In this document: positions 1 through 7,007 of the stretch, piece after piece
Position numbering within the stretch: the stretch's first letter is position 1
How the letters are laid out: each line of letters begins with the position of its first letter
Origin: Candidatus Hermodarchaeota archaeon
GTDB lineage: Archaea; Asgardarchaeota; Hermodarchaeia; Hermodarchaeales; Hermodarchaeaceae
Reading direction: 5' to 3'
Length of the DNA: 10,082 nucleotides
Assembly (NCBI GenBank): GCA_016839995.1
Contig: JAEOTD010000044.1
Coordinates: 1-10,082, forward strand
Position numbers and translations under genes: made by a program
The notes under the pieces: generated by a model
What the model was told of the DNA's origin: nothing
Seen by the model: only the letters and a program-made list of their open reading frames with translations
Databases searched by the model: none

Positions 1-176
1 GTTGGAAGGAGTGATTGAATTGGCTCAACGACTACAAATGGGTATAACCCATAGCCGTACGCAATCAGTAAATATCCGAGGGCTCCTCCAAAAACTAGGA
101 AAAGTATGGTTGCGAGCTGATCCACAGGTTCTCGGAGGGCTTCGTTATTGGTGTCATTTTCAGTTGCTGAGTCCAT
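1..176 (-). CDS. Membrane protein of unknown function, N-terminal 58 codons (runs off left edge)
   Basis: An open frame starts at ATG 176-174 and stays open to the window edge, 58 codons plus two bases. The first 20 residues are polar and acidic (MDSATENDTNNEALREPVDQ). Residues about 21-50 are strongly hydrophobic (ATILFLVFGGALGYLLIAYG, then YPFVVV), so this is probably an N-terminal cytoplasmic tail followed by one membrane span or a hairpin. The ATG is four bases after the TAA of the upstream phosphatase-like gene, and a GGAGA motif at 189-185 sits eight bases before it, so the two genes are very likely translated from one transcript. I do not recognise the family. The start and reading frame are well supported; function cannot be called from the fragment. 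Confidence 0.75.
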   Translation of the reverse strand, partial: MDSATENDTNNEALREPVDQLATILFLVFGGALGYLLIAYGYGLYPFVVVEPIQSLLP

Positions 177-180
177 TTTC

Positions 181-894
181 TTATTCTCCGGATGGTTTGT
201 GGATGGCAAGGCAGATGGGTACATTTGCAGTTGCCCAGCTTTGATATTTGCCTTCGTATTTCAAACCATAATCACGTTGTCCTTGATTACCGAGGATAAG
301 AAAAAGTGTATTGGCACGTGCTTGTTTGTAAAACCCAAGAAGCCATCGGTCTGTTCGGTGGAGGAGTTTTTGTGCTAGCTCTAATGGGGGACGGTTGGTA
401 TGTTCTCTGTAAAGGGTGTCAAAATCTAAGAAGTGAATGTAAAGTAAATCTGAACGGTTAAGGAGTTTTGCCGTTTCGATATATGTTCGCATATCGGTAT
501 CTGCTGAATGGAATGTCGCTTCACCAGCTTTCTTTCTTTGATTTTCACGGTCTACAATGACAGCGGATTTTCCTTGGTGAACAAGAAAGGAGAATAGATT
601 GAATCCGTCTGGTTTGTTCCCGTGAATAAGCTCATTAATTACATTTGCTGCGTATCCGTCTATCGTATCTAAGGTCAAGATGATGCGAGCTTCCTTGAGT
701 AGAAACTGTGGTTTATGTAAAGCAACTTCAAGTAATCCAAAGTTGTCGAGATGAACTAAGACCACGCGTTCAGAAGGTGCAAAGGCTGGGAGATTAATTC
801 CTGAGGCTAGCACTGACGGTGCCATTATTCCTAACTGAGAAAGGATTGTGGCTGGCATTTGTACCAATTCTCCTTCCACACTATCAAACGACAC
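181..894 (-). CDS. Alkaline-phosphatase-superfamily-like protein, probably degenerate
   Basis: A 237-residue protein that resembles the small archaeal proteins of the alkaline phosphatase / phosphodiesterase fold. Recognisable parts are VVLVHLDNFG (44-53, where the family has a metal-binding Asp followed by Gly), a stretch at 71-92 ending in a conserved-looking Leu-x-x-Gly, YIHFLDFDTLYREH (152-165, the family's Asp/His segment), and LFLILGNQGQRD (197-208), which lies where active members have a Ser/Gly-Asp-His-Gly motif. Here that motif reads Gly-Asn-Gln-Gly, so two metal ligands are replaced and the protein may be catalytically inactive. No signal peptide or membrane span is visible. The annotated start is GTG 894-892, with only a weak GGCGGG upstream; the same frame stays open to 948 and that extension (including ERYSGGNI) looks like family sequence, although it has no ATG, GTG or TTG. 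It lies 105 bases after the antiporter gene and is tightly coupled to the downstream membrane protein. Substrate is unknown. Confidence 0.6.
   Translation of the reverse strand: MSFDSVEGELVQMPATILSQLGIMAPSVLASGINLPAFAPSERVVLVHLDNFGLLEVALHKPQFLLKEARIILTLDTIDGYAANVINELIHGNKPDGFNLFSFLVHQGKSAVIVDRENQRKKAGEATFHSADTDMRTYIETAKLLNRSDLLYIHFLDFDTLYREHTNRPPLELAQKLLHRTDRWLLGFYKQARANTLFLILGNQGQRDYGLKYEGKYQSWATANVPICLAIHKPSGE
185..189 (-). promoter_or_regulatory. Ribosome binding site of the left-edge membrane protein gene
   Basis: GGAGA inside the last codons of the phosphatase-like gene, eight bases before ATG 176-174. It supports translation of the short partial gene at the edge. Confidence 0.5.
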
Positions 895-999
895 TATGTT
901 CCCGCCAGAATAACGCTCAGGACTAATATCAGAACTTTTCGGGATTACCTAAAAGAGTTTGTTGAATTAAAGAGTGGAGGGTGTGAATCTGCGGATATC

Positions 1000-2178
1000 T
1001 CAAATGGGCATTAAGACGAGGATGAAGACAAAAGTCTGCATCAACAAAATCATCGCCCCTTCAAAGATGTCAACCTTTTGATCATCTGTAAGGGCACGTT
1101 TTAGGAACCATAATGATCCAGCAGCAGTTGCAAATTGTAAAAGTACTGCCGCATCAAGAGGAAGTGGGAGGAACATCGCTACACCACCGATGATGAGGAG
1201 TAGTACTTGAGTGGTACCTCCAAGGGTGTTACCGATTGCGATGTCTGCCTTCCCTTTATTCGCTGCAATAACTGCTATGCCGTGTTCAGGGAGGGCTCCG
1301 GCGGCTCCAATGATTAATGCCATGATAACAATACGTTGTGTTTCAACTATACCGAAACCGGTCCATGGCACGAAATCAAAGGTCAATTCCACTGCTTCAG
1401 CGAGAAGATATCCTGCAATAAAAATCCCCACAAAACCGAAGAACGCTAAAAGAGCTGAATCTCTTCTTGAATGACGAGGTGTTGGACCGGGCTTGTCTTT
1501 TGATGAAGGCTTCTTGACAGCATAAATTGCGTATAACACGTAAGAAAAGACCATTAAGAACCCAAGGACTGCAGGAAGATACGTGAGACCTGGAGTGACT
1601 CCGTGAATGAGTTGGTTAACATAATGGAGGACACCAAATGCCAAAAGAAGGACCATTACAACAATAGTCCAGCGGATAAGATCAGCATCATCTTCGACAA
1701 CTTCTCGAGGTACTTCTACGATCCCGGTTTTACGTGTTGAGAGAACCACAACGATACCAAGTAAGAGGATGTTGAATCCTGCTGCCATAATTACACTCAA
1801 AACGGCAATTTCAACTAGCTCAGGGCTCGCGGTAATATACCCTCGCCATGCTGTTAATGCACTGACAACCGCTTCTGGCGTATTCGATGCAAGTGAAGAA
1901 AGAACTCCAATGAAATATGCGCTTAAACCCGCAATGGCTCCTAATGATTCTAATCCATCAATGGCGAAATGTGATGCACGAAAAGTTAGCCAAATCGCAA
2001 ACGCCATGGTCGCGATAATTAGAATCAACACATTTTGAATTATGAAAACTGAGAGAAGGAAGAAAGCAAAGAGGACAACGGCTATAACGACTTCTCGACG
2101 AGAAACGCGAAAGGCTGTGTGAACTTCAGGTTCACTAGTTAGTATGTGAGGATCTCCTGCTGTGTCAGTTTCTGTCAA
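1000..2178 (-). CDS. CaCA-family Na+(H+)/Ca2+ antiporter
   Basis: A 392-residue integral membrane protein with about ten to eleven hydrophobic segments, built as two related halves as expected for the sodium/calcium exchanger (CaCA) superfamily. The first alpha-repeat is at about 84-112 with SLASNTPEAVVS (95-106; acidic residue Glu102). The second is at about 290-322 with GALPEHGIAVIAANKGK (294-310; Glu298) followed by DIAIGNTLGG. The two glutamates are the expected ion-binding residues. A charged cytoplasmic loop (about 222-240, KKPSSKDKPGPTPRHSRRD) joins the halves. By family it exchanges Ca2+ or another cation against Na+ or H+ at the cytoplasmic membrane; the ion pair cannot be read from sequence. 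The start is TTG 2178-2176, 16 bases after the AMP phosphorylase stop, so co-transcription is likely. The N-terminal 25 residues are polar and the true start could be slightly different. Confidence 0.85.
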   Translation of the reverse strand: MTETDTAGDPHILTSEPEVHTAFRVSRREVVIAVVLFAFFLLSVFIIQNVLILIIATMAFAIWLTFRASHFAIDGLESLGAIAGLSAYFIGVLSSLASNTPEAVVSALTAWRGYITASPELVEIAVLSVIMAAGFNILLLGIVVVLSTRKTGIVEVPREVVEDDADLIRWTIVVMVLLLAFGVLHYVNQLIHGVTPGLTYLPAVLGFLMVFSYVLYAIYAVKKPSSKDKPGPTPRHSRRDSALLAFFGFVGIFIAGYLLAEAVELTFDFVPWTGFGIVETQRIVIMALIIGAAGALPEHGIAVIAANKGKADIAIGNTLGGTTQVLLLIIGGVAMFLPLPLDAAVLLQFATAAGSLWFLKRALTDDQKVDIFEGAMILLMQTFVFILVLMPI

Positions 2179-2194
2179 ATAAACCAGCTCAATG

Positions 2195-3712
2195 CTAGAA
2201 TTGTTCTGTGTCAGTCAGTGTTAGGAGGAGCATTCCTTCCACAGTGAAAGGCATTAAGTTTTTGGCAACATCAATGGCGTCGCTCAGTTTTCCTTCGGTT
2301 TCAGCATAGATTGTTAAAACTGGATCGCCTTCCTTTACCCGAGAACCAACTTTTGCGTGTAAATAAAGACCCGCACCAAGAATTTTGGGTGTTCCTGCCG
2401 CTCTGGCAATTCGGACAAGCGCCCGGTTGTGAAGGGTTGCTACGTAACCATCTGTAGGTGCCAAGAGATCGTAAGTACAAGTTCCTATTGGTATTTCCTG
2501 AGGGGTAACGTCTGGTTTACCATTCTGTGCCCTGATGATTTCACGCATTTTCTTCAAGGCTTTGCCAGAGGCAAGAATTTCTTTCGCTAGTTTCCTTCCT
2601 GCACCCCGAGTAGCTAAACCACCCATCTCTAACAGAATTCCTGCTAATCCGGTTGATTTCTCGATGAGACTTGTGGGTCCCCCTCCCATGAGGGTTTCTA
2701 AAGCTTCTTTGGCCTCAAGTGCAGGACCAATTGCATGACCAACAGGTTGACTACCGTAAGTCATTGCGCAATGCACAGCAATTCCTAGCTCATTCCCTAC
2801 AGTAATGAAATCATGACTCAGTTTCCTAGCTTCCTCCATGGTCGTTACCTTACAGCCTTCACCAGTGGGAATGTCTAGTACCATATATTGAATTCCTGTG
2901 GAGAGTTTTTTCGCCATAATTGAAGCAATCATCTGGGGTCGTGGATCAATTTGCAAAGGATGCTCGATTTGAATGAAGAGGTCATCGGCTGGTGCTAAGT
3001 TTAGTGCACCCCCCCAAACGATGGATGCTTTAGCGGTTTTCATAATCTTTTGTAACTCGTCTACACTAAATTCAACTTCAGCAAGTACTTCCATCGTGTC
3101 AGCAGTTCCACTGGGGCTGGTGATTGCTCGACTACTGGTTTTGGGAATTAAGAGGCCCGCTGCCGCAACGATGGGTACAATAACAAGTGAAACCTTGTTT
3201 CCTGGGACTCCACCGATGCTATGTTTATCAAAGACATTTTCACCAAAATCCATTTGTTCTCCTTCTTCTGCAATGGCTCTTGTGAGGTGAACAGTTTCCT
3301 CTAAAGATAACCCTCGAATCTGTTCAGACACTAAAAATGCTGCAATATCAATATCTGATAAGCGGCCTGTTACCAAATCTCCAACAATAGCCTCTATTTC
3401 GTCAGCTGTAAGAGTCAATCCATCCATTTTTTTTCGAATTGCTTTGATGGAGGTTGGTTTAACATCGCTCGAAACCTCGACAAAATCCCCCTCCTTGACC
3501 TTTAATTCACGTTGAACCTGATTTAAAATCCCAACATTCCCTGGTTCAACCAGTGATGTGGAATCCGCGATGGCTACTGTTTCTTCCTTCTGATATTCCA
3601 GAAGAACGCGTTCTCCTGCAAACATCGCTAAATGAGTGATTTCAACAGGGTTGAGTAGGATTTTATGGACACCACCCGTATCAACATCCAAGATTTGCAC
3701 TTTTAATTTCAA
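2195..3712 (-). CDS. deoA: AMP phosphorylase (archaeal thymidine-phosphorylase family)
   Basis: About 505 residues, the usual length for archaeal AMP phosphorylase, which converts AMP (also CMP and UMP) plus phosphate to the base and ribose-1,5-bisphosphate in the cytoplasm; the product is passed to ribose-1,5-bisphosphate isomerase and type III RuBisCO. The archaeal N-terminal domain spans roughly the first 85 residues. The phosphate-binding segment KHSIGGVPGNK and the family signature KTSSRAITSPSGTADTMEV follow in the helical and alpha/beta core, then WGGALNLAPADD and a C-terminal domain ending in VEGMLLL. The start is best placed at TTG 3712-3710: GGAGG at 3725-3721 lies eight bases upstream, and translation from there gives (M)KLKVQILD, matching the N-terminus of characterised archaeal enzymes such as that of Thermococcus. 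The ATG at 3727-3725 adds five residues but would put the ribosome site inside the coding region. Its RuBisCO partners are not in this window. Confidence 0.93.
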   Translation of the reverse strand: MKLKVQILDVDTGGVHKILLNPVEITHLAMFAGERVLLEYQKEETVAIADSTSLVEPGNVGILNQVQRELKVKEGDFVEVSSDVKPTSIKAIRKKMDGLTLTADEIEAIVGDLVTGRLSDIDIAAFLVSEQIRGLSLEETVHLTRAIAEEGEQMDFGENVFDKHSIGGVPGNKVSLVIVPIVAAAGLLIPKTSSRAITSPSGTADTMEVLAEVEFSVDELQKIMKTAKASIVWGGALNLAPADDLFIQIEHPLQIDPRPQMIASIMAKKLSTGIQYMVLDIPTGEGCKVTTMEEARKLSHDFITVGNELGIAVHCAMTYGSQPVGHAIGPALEAKEALETLMGGGPTSLIEKSTGLAGILLEMGGLATRGAGRKLAKEILASGKALKKMREIIRAQNGKPDVTPQEIPIGTCTYDLLAPTDGYVATLHNRALVRIARAAGTPKILGAGLYLHAKVGSRVKEGDPVLTIYAETEGKLSDAIDVAKNLMPFTVEGMLLLTLTDTEQF

Positions 3713-3720
3713 GAATTGAT

Positions 3721-3725
3721 CCTCC
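3721..3725 (-). promoter_or_regulatory. Ribosome binding site deciding the AMP phosphorylase start
   Basis: GGAGG on the minus strand, eight bases before TTG 3712-3710. It overlaps the G of the upstream ATG (3727-3725), so it can serve the TTG but not the ATG. This supports the shorter protein. Confidence 0.6.
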
Positions 3726-3792
3726 ATCTATGGGTAATTCTGCTAATCACATGAAGTCATTGGAATTCTTCTTGCTCTTCACCAATCTGCTG

Positions 3793-4278
3793 TCATTTCA
3801 ATTTAAACGCCATCAGTTGGGCATCTTCACCATTTCGGTAATAGGTTCGCATCATTCGGATCCGCTTAAAGCCAAGTTTATCATAGAGCTGGATTGCAGC
3901 ATGATTAGTACTCCGGACTTCAAGAATGACTTCCTTTGCTGCATAGACTGTCTCCAAGGCCTTCAAGGAATTCGCTATGAGTTTTGACGCAATCTTTTGT
4001 CGTCTATACTCCTGTAACACTGCAACACTGACAATGTGTCCACGACGTACCCATCGTAATCCAAAATTGGATATTCCTCCTTCCATACGGCACATGATAT
4101 ATCCTACGACTTTACCTTCTGTTTCTGCAACATAGAAGGCCTCAGGATATCGTTCATGGATTTGACGAAAGAAGTATTCTGGATAGTTCTCTGGGAGAGT
4201 ATTAAGATTGATTCTCATAATTGCTGGGACATCTGTTGGTTCTGCTTTTCGTATGTTGAAGCTTTGGAGCTCGGTCAA
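3793..4278 (-). CDS. rimI: Ard1/RimI-type protein N-alpha-acetyltransferase (GNAT fold)
   Basis: 161 residues, typical for archaeal Ard1-like N-terminal acetyltransferases, which move acetyl from acetyl-CoA to the N-terminal amine of new proteins. The family features are in order: NIRKAEPTDVPAI (8-20), the strongly conserved NTLPENYPEYFF (26-37) found in archaeal and eukaryotic Naa10-type enzymes, GHIVSVAVLQEYRR (80-93), EVILEVRSTNHAAIQLYDKL (116-135) and YYRNGEDAQLMAF (146-158). The acetyl-CoA loop normally reads Arg/Gln-x-x-Gly-x-Gly/Ala; here it is RRQKIA (92-97), with Lys95 in place of the usual Gly. The only start in frame is TTG 4278-4276, since a stop lies four codons upstream. It is divergent from the protease gene and 80 bases upstream of AMP phosphorylase. 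The symbol follows common automatic naming; Ard1/NatA-like is the more precise description. Substrates are not deducible. Confidence 0.9.
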   Translation of the reverse strand: MTELQSFNIRKAEPTDVPAIMRINLNTLPENYPEYFFRQIHERYPEAFYVAETEGKVVGYIMCRMEGGISNFGLRWVRRGHIVSVAVLQEYRRQKIASKLIANSLKALETVYAAKEVILEVRSTNHAAIQLYDKLGFKRIRMMRTYYRNGEDAQLMAFKLK

Positions 4279-4393
4279 TGAAATCAGCTAGTAGCTTCAT
4301 ACAACGAACAATTAAAAATTCACCGCCTGACCATTTGGAAAACTTTTTGTGGTCTCGCTCTGTGGCGTGCTTAGAATTTTGCGGTGAGAGCCT
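4279..4393. promoter_or_regulatory. Divergent intergenic region between acetyltransferase and protease genes
   Basis: This 115-base gap must hold the promoters of both divergent genes. On the minus strand a TATA-like TTTTTAAT (4318-4311) lies about 33-40 bases before the acetyltransferase TTG, which would fit a short leader. For the plus-strand gene the same AT-rich patch is about 75 bases from the start. No inverted repeat or riboswitch-like fold is evident. The promoter placement is inference from position and base composition only. Confidence 0.35.
4383..4388 (+). promoter_or_regulatory. Ribosome binding site of the site-2 protease gene
   Basis: GGTGAG lies five bases before TTG 4394-4396 and matches the anti-Shine-Dalgarno region of archaeal 16S rRNA. 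It supports the TTG start. Confidence 0.55.
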
Positions 4394-5614
4394 TTGTCGG
4401 ATGAAGAAACTCCAACAATTGATGAACCAGTTCCTAGTTCTTCACTTTCTGGTGAAGAAACATTCATTCCTGATACTTTCCTTCTCAAACTCAGAGACAT
4501 TGTAAAAGAAGAATTTGTAGTCAACTACGCTTACATTGACGCTCATGATAACCTCCCCATTTTTGTCGTAGACCTTGATACGAAAATGAAGGAACGGTCA
4601 AATCGTCTGTCTAAACGACTTCAACCACATAATTTACTAGCTGTAATTCGACAAGTTGAACTCTTTGAAGGAACTGGTGAAAAAAGCACAGTCATTAAAC
4701 TCATTCCAGCTCCCCCGCCACGTCGAACAAGTAGTTATACGATGAATATTATTCTGTTCGTTGCTACCATATTTACAGTTCTTTTTGCTGGTTGGTTCTT
4801 TGCGACAAGTCCCGCATTTGTCTACATCTATAACGAAATTTTCCACGTCCCCTACAATCCCTATCTCGTCATGGTTGCTTATACCATCGCACTTCTAGCC
4901 ATCATTGGTCTTCATGAATTTGGGCATGTCGGGGCGAGTCGCCTTCATCATATTGAAGCTTCAATGCCCTATTTCATTCCCGGCTTCTATTATGGCACCT
5001 TTGGAGCACTCATTGTTCAACGGTCACCGCCACCGAATCGTGACAGTCTTTTCGATCTTGGAATAAGTGGACCTGTTGTGGGGTTTGCAGTATCGATAAT
5101 CGTAGTGGCAATTGGGTTGTTAATGAGTCCAATTCTCAGCCCCACAGAACTTGCTCAACTTTCAGTCTTCTTACAACAGTATGGACTGCCACTGAGCTCT
5201 CTTCCTACACCCATTTTGTTCGATTTAATGTGGCAACTCATCACCATTGGTATCCCTCCTGGGTATACAGCATACATTCACCCGGTTGCGTTTGCTGGTT
5301 GGGTAGGTTTTCTCATCACAGCCCTCAATTACTTCCCCATTGGTCAATTGGATGGAGGACATGTCTCTCGAGCACTCGTTGGCCCTCGGTATCATCGTGC
5401 TGTCTCGTTTGCTGGGATTTTCTTACTTTTTATTTTCGGTTATTGGTTCATGGCAATGATTGCGTTCTTCCTCTTTGCAGGACGGCACCCAGGGCCTGTT
5501 GATGACGTTTCACCTGTGAGTGGTTGGAGAAGAATAATTGGTCTGCTCTCCTATGCTATGGTAATTCTCCTTCTACCTCCACTTACAACTGGTTTCCTAC
5601 TACCCTTTCCTTAA
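4394..5614 (+). CDS. Site-2 protease family (M50) intramembrane zinc metalloprotease
   Basis: A 406-residue membrane protease. The zinc-binding HEFGH is at 174-178, at the end of a hydrophobic segment, and the third ligand motif NYFPIGQLDGG is at 312-322 (Asp320), both on membrane segments as in site-2 proteases. Further hydrophobic segments are at about 117-137, 222-246, 336-361 and 381-402. A conserved-looking stretch after the active site (YGTFGALIVQRSPPPNRDSL, 200-219, then DLGISGPVVG) resembles archaeal and chloroplast EGY1-type members. The first 110 residues are soluble: a low-complexity acidic tail (1-25) and a small folded-looking domain (about 26-105) ending in a proline-rich linker (PAPPPRR). 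No PDZ or CBS domain is seen. By family it cleaves membrane-embedded substrates, often in regulated proteolysis; the substrate is unknown. TTG start supported by GGTGAG. It is the only plus-strand gene and is convergent with the larA homologue, 38 bases apart. Confidence 0.9.
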   Translation: MSDEETPTIDEPVPSSSLSGEETFIPDTFLLKLRDIVKEEFVVNYAYIDAHDNLPIFVVDLDTKMKERSNRLSKRLQPHNLLAVIRQVELFEGTGEKSTVIKLIPAPPPRRTSSYTMNIILFVATIFTVLFAGWFFATSPAFVYIYNEIFHVPYNPYLVMVAYTIALLAIIGLHEFGHVGASRLHHIEASMPYFIPGFYYGTFGALIVQRSPPPNRDSLFDLGISGPVVGFAVSIIVVAIGLLMSPILSPTELAQLSVFLQQYGLPLSSLPTPILFDLMWQLITIGIPPGYTAYIHPVAFAGWVGFLITALNYFPIGQLDGGHVSRALVGPRYHRAVSFAGIFLLFIFGYWFMAMIAFFLFAGRHPGPVDDVSPVSGWRRIIGLLSYAMVILLLPPLTTGFLLPFP

Positions 5615-5652
5615 GGGTATGATTTTCCCTTTCTGGCGAGCTAGAAGTCAAA

Positions 5653-6915
5653 TTATGTAGAGGGTAAAACATCAGTTCCGTGAGGCATAGCCCACACGGT
5701 GGAATCATGTCCTACTTGGTCAAACGCGGCATCTAATGCACTTTCGACTGATTTGAAAGGCGTTACATAATAGAATTGTTCCAACTCTTGGGGATCTAGA
5801 TTGGAAATTAGATACTGATGAACACGTTTGGCTCCTTGAGCCATGTAAAAGATCTTGTGACCCCCCATGATGAAGTTTGTTTGAATTTGGTGACTTAGCT
5901 CATCAAAGGAGGGATATTGGTGTGCCCATTCTTCGAAAACCTGATTGCCTATTCCCTCACGACATTCAAGAAGGGCAATTAATACACCTCCCTCACGAAC
6001 CGCTCCAAGAGCATGTACCATTGCTTTGGTGCCCTGGTACAGGTTGATGTCCTTCGGGTAACCTGAGCTGGTAATCACAATATCGGCTTTCTCCTTGATT
6101 TCCACCCGACCCAAGGAGTCCGCAAATTTTGCACCTTTTAGAAAAGCTTGCTCAAGATCTCCTGCGTAGGCAGCGACAATTTCTTTGTGTGTATTTCGTA
6201 CAAAATTCACGATGAAATCCGTACGGGCGAGTTTCGCTGCTTCAGTCATATCAAGGTGAATCGGATTGCCTTCAAGATTTCCTGTAGAGGCCTTCTCATC
6301 TGTCAACATTCCATGGTTTTTGTTGATAGTTGCTCTTCCACTGACGGCAGGTAACACGCTTTTTCGTCCCCCTCCAAAGCCTGCGTAATAATGGTAACCA
6401 ATGTCACCTGTTAGCAGGTGAAGATCGGCGTCATAGAATCTTCGATTAATCTCAACTTCGGTGCCATAGGAGGTGGTGCCTATATGAACCAAGTCCTTCG
6501 CATCACAACTATGAACAACAACTTGATGATCACGGCAAGAAACATCACAAAGGAGATTTTGCTGCTCTTCAAGAGTCGTGGCTCTGTGGGTTCCTGTTCC
6601 GAAAATAATTGTAATATCCTTCTCTTTTACTCCTGCTTCTTGCAGCTGCTCAACAAGTGGATTAATTAAAAGATGACAGGGGAGCCCTCGAGTGTGGTCA
6701 TCAACAACAATAGCAGCAGAATGCCCTGGTTTTGCGATTTCGCTTAACTTAGGAGAATCAATGGGATTCAGAATTGCTTCGGAAACTGTCTTACTCGGAT
6801 TTGTTACACCCTTAACTGGTTTAGCATCCAGTAAACCTAAGAAATTGCGTTCAGGGATTTTCACTCGAACTTGGTCAGAACCATAAAGGAAACTCACGTC
6901 TGTCACGTTGCTCAC
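5653..6915 (-). CDS. larA: LarA-family nickel-pincer-dependent racemase (lactate racemase-like)
   Basis: 420 residues, the normal LarA length. Residues that act in Lactobacillus plantarum lactate racemase appear to be kept: Asp73 and Arg76 in VVDDHTRGLP, His110 in FGTGTHR, His175 in GDIGYHYYAGFGGGRKS, Lys185 in the same stretch (it binds the pyridinium thioamide cofactor) and His201 in INKNHGML (the nickel ligand). This supports a functional nickel-pincer enzyme that racemises or epimerises a 2-hydroxy acid by hydride transfer in the cytoplasm. Many LarA homologues use substrates other than lactate, so the substrate is open. The cofactor makers LarB, LarC and LarE are not in the window. The start is uncertain: GTG 6915, 6906 and 6897 are all in frame, and the last has a GTGA motif closely upstream and is nearest the usual family N-terminus. 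It lies 92 bases after top6A and may have its own promoter. Confidence 0.88.
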   Translation of the reverse strand: MSNVTDVSFLYGSDQVRVKIPERNFLGLLDAKPVKGVTNPSKTVSEAILNPIDSPKLSEIAKPGHSAAIVVDDHTRGLPCHLLINPLVEQLQEAGVKEKDITIIFGTGTHRATTLEEQQNLLCDVSCRDHQVVVHSCDAKDLVHIGTTSYGTEVEINRRFYDADLHLLTGDIGYHYYAGFGGGRKSVLPAVSGRATINKNHGMLTDEKASTGNLEGNPIHLDMTEAAKLARTDFIVNFVRNTHKEIVAAYAGDLEQAFLKGAKFADSLGRVEIKEKADIVITSSGYPKDINLYQGTKAMVHALGAVREGGVLIALLECREGIGNQVFEEWAHQYPSFDELSHQIQTNFIMGGHKIFYMAQGAKRVHQYLISNLDPQELEQFYYVTPFKSVESALDAAFDQVGHDSTVWAMPHGTDVLPST

Positions 6916-7007
6916 ATCGGGAGGTTGTGGACGATAGAAAGGCTCTACCCTGCTACATAAGAATTCTGCCTTAACAGCATCAGAACTCCGAATGTGATTG
7001 AAGCAAC

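Noticed and set aside
2..244. Plus-strand open frame at the left edge
   Set aside because: It lies opposite the better supported minus-strand membrane protein and the end of the phosphatase-like gene; no recognisable protein.
1211..1474. Plus-strand open frame within the antiporter gene
   Set aside because: Antisense to a conserved membrane protein; the Ala/Pro/Lys-rich translation is what the complement of hydrophobic codons gives.
3730..3987. Plus-strand open frame opposite the acetyltransferase C-terminus
   Set aside because: A shadow of a strongly conserved minus-strand gene; its product has no recognisable features.
1000..4278. Idea that acetyltransferase, AMP phosphorylase, antiporter and phosphatase-like protein form a dedicated new system
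   Set aside because: Spacing allows co-transcription, but the proteins belong to unrelated housekeeping functions and no shared substrate or signal is visible.
5615..5652. Possible bidirectional terminator between the convergent protease and larA genes
   Set aside because: There are short T runs (ATTTTCCCTTTCT) on the plus strand but no convincing inverted repeat and no matching T run on the minus strand; too weak to call.
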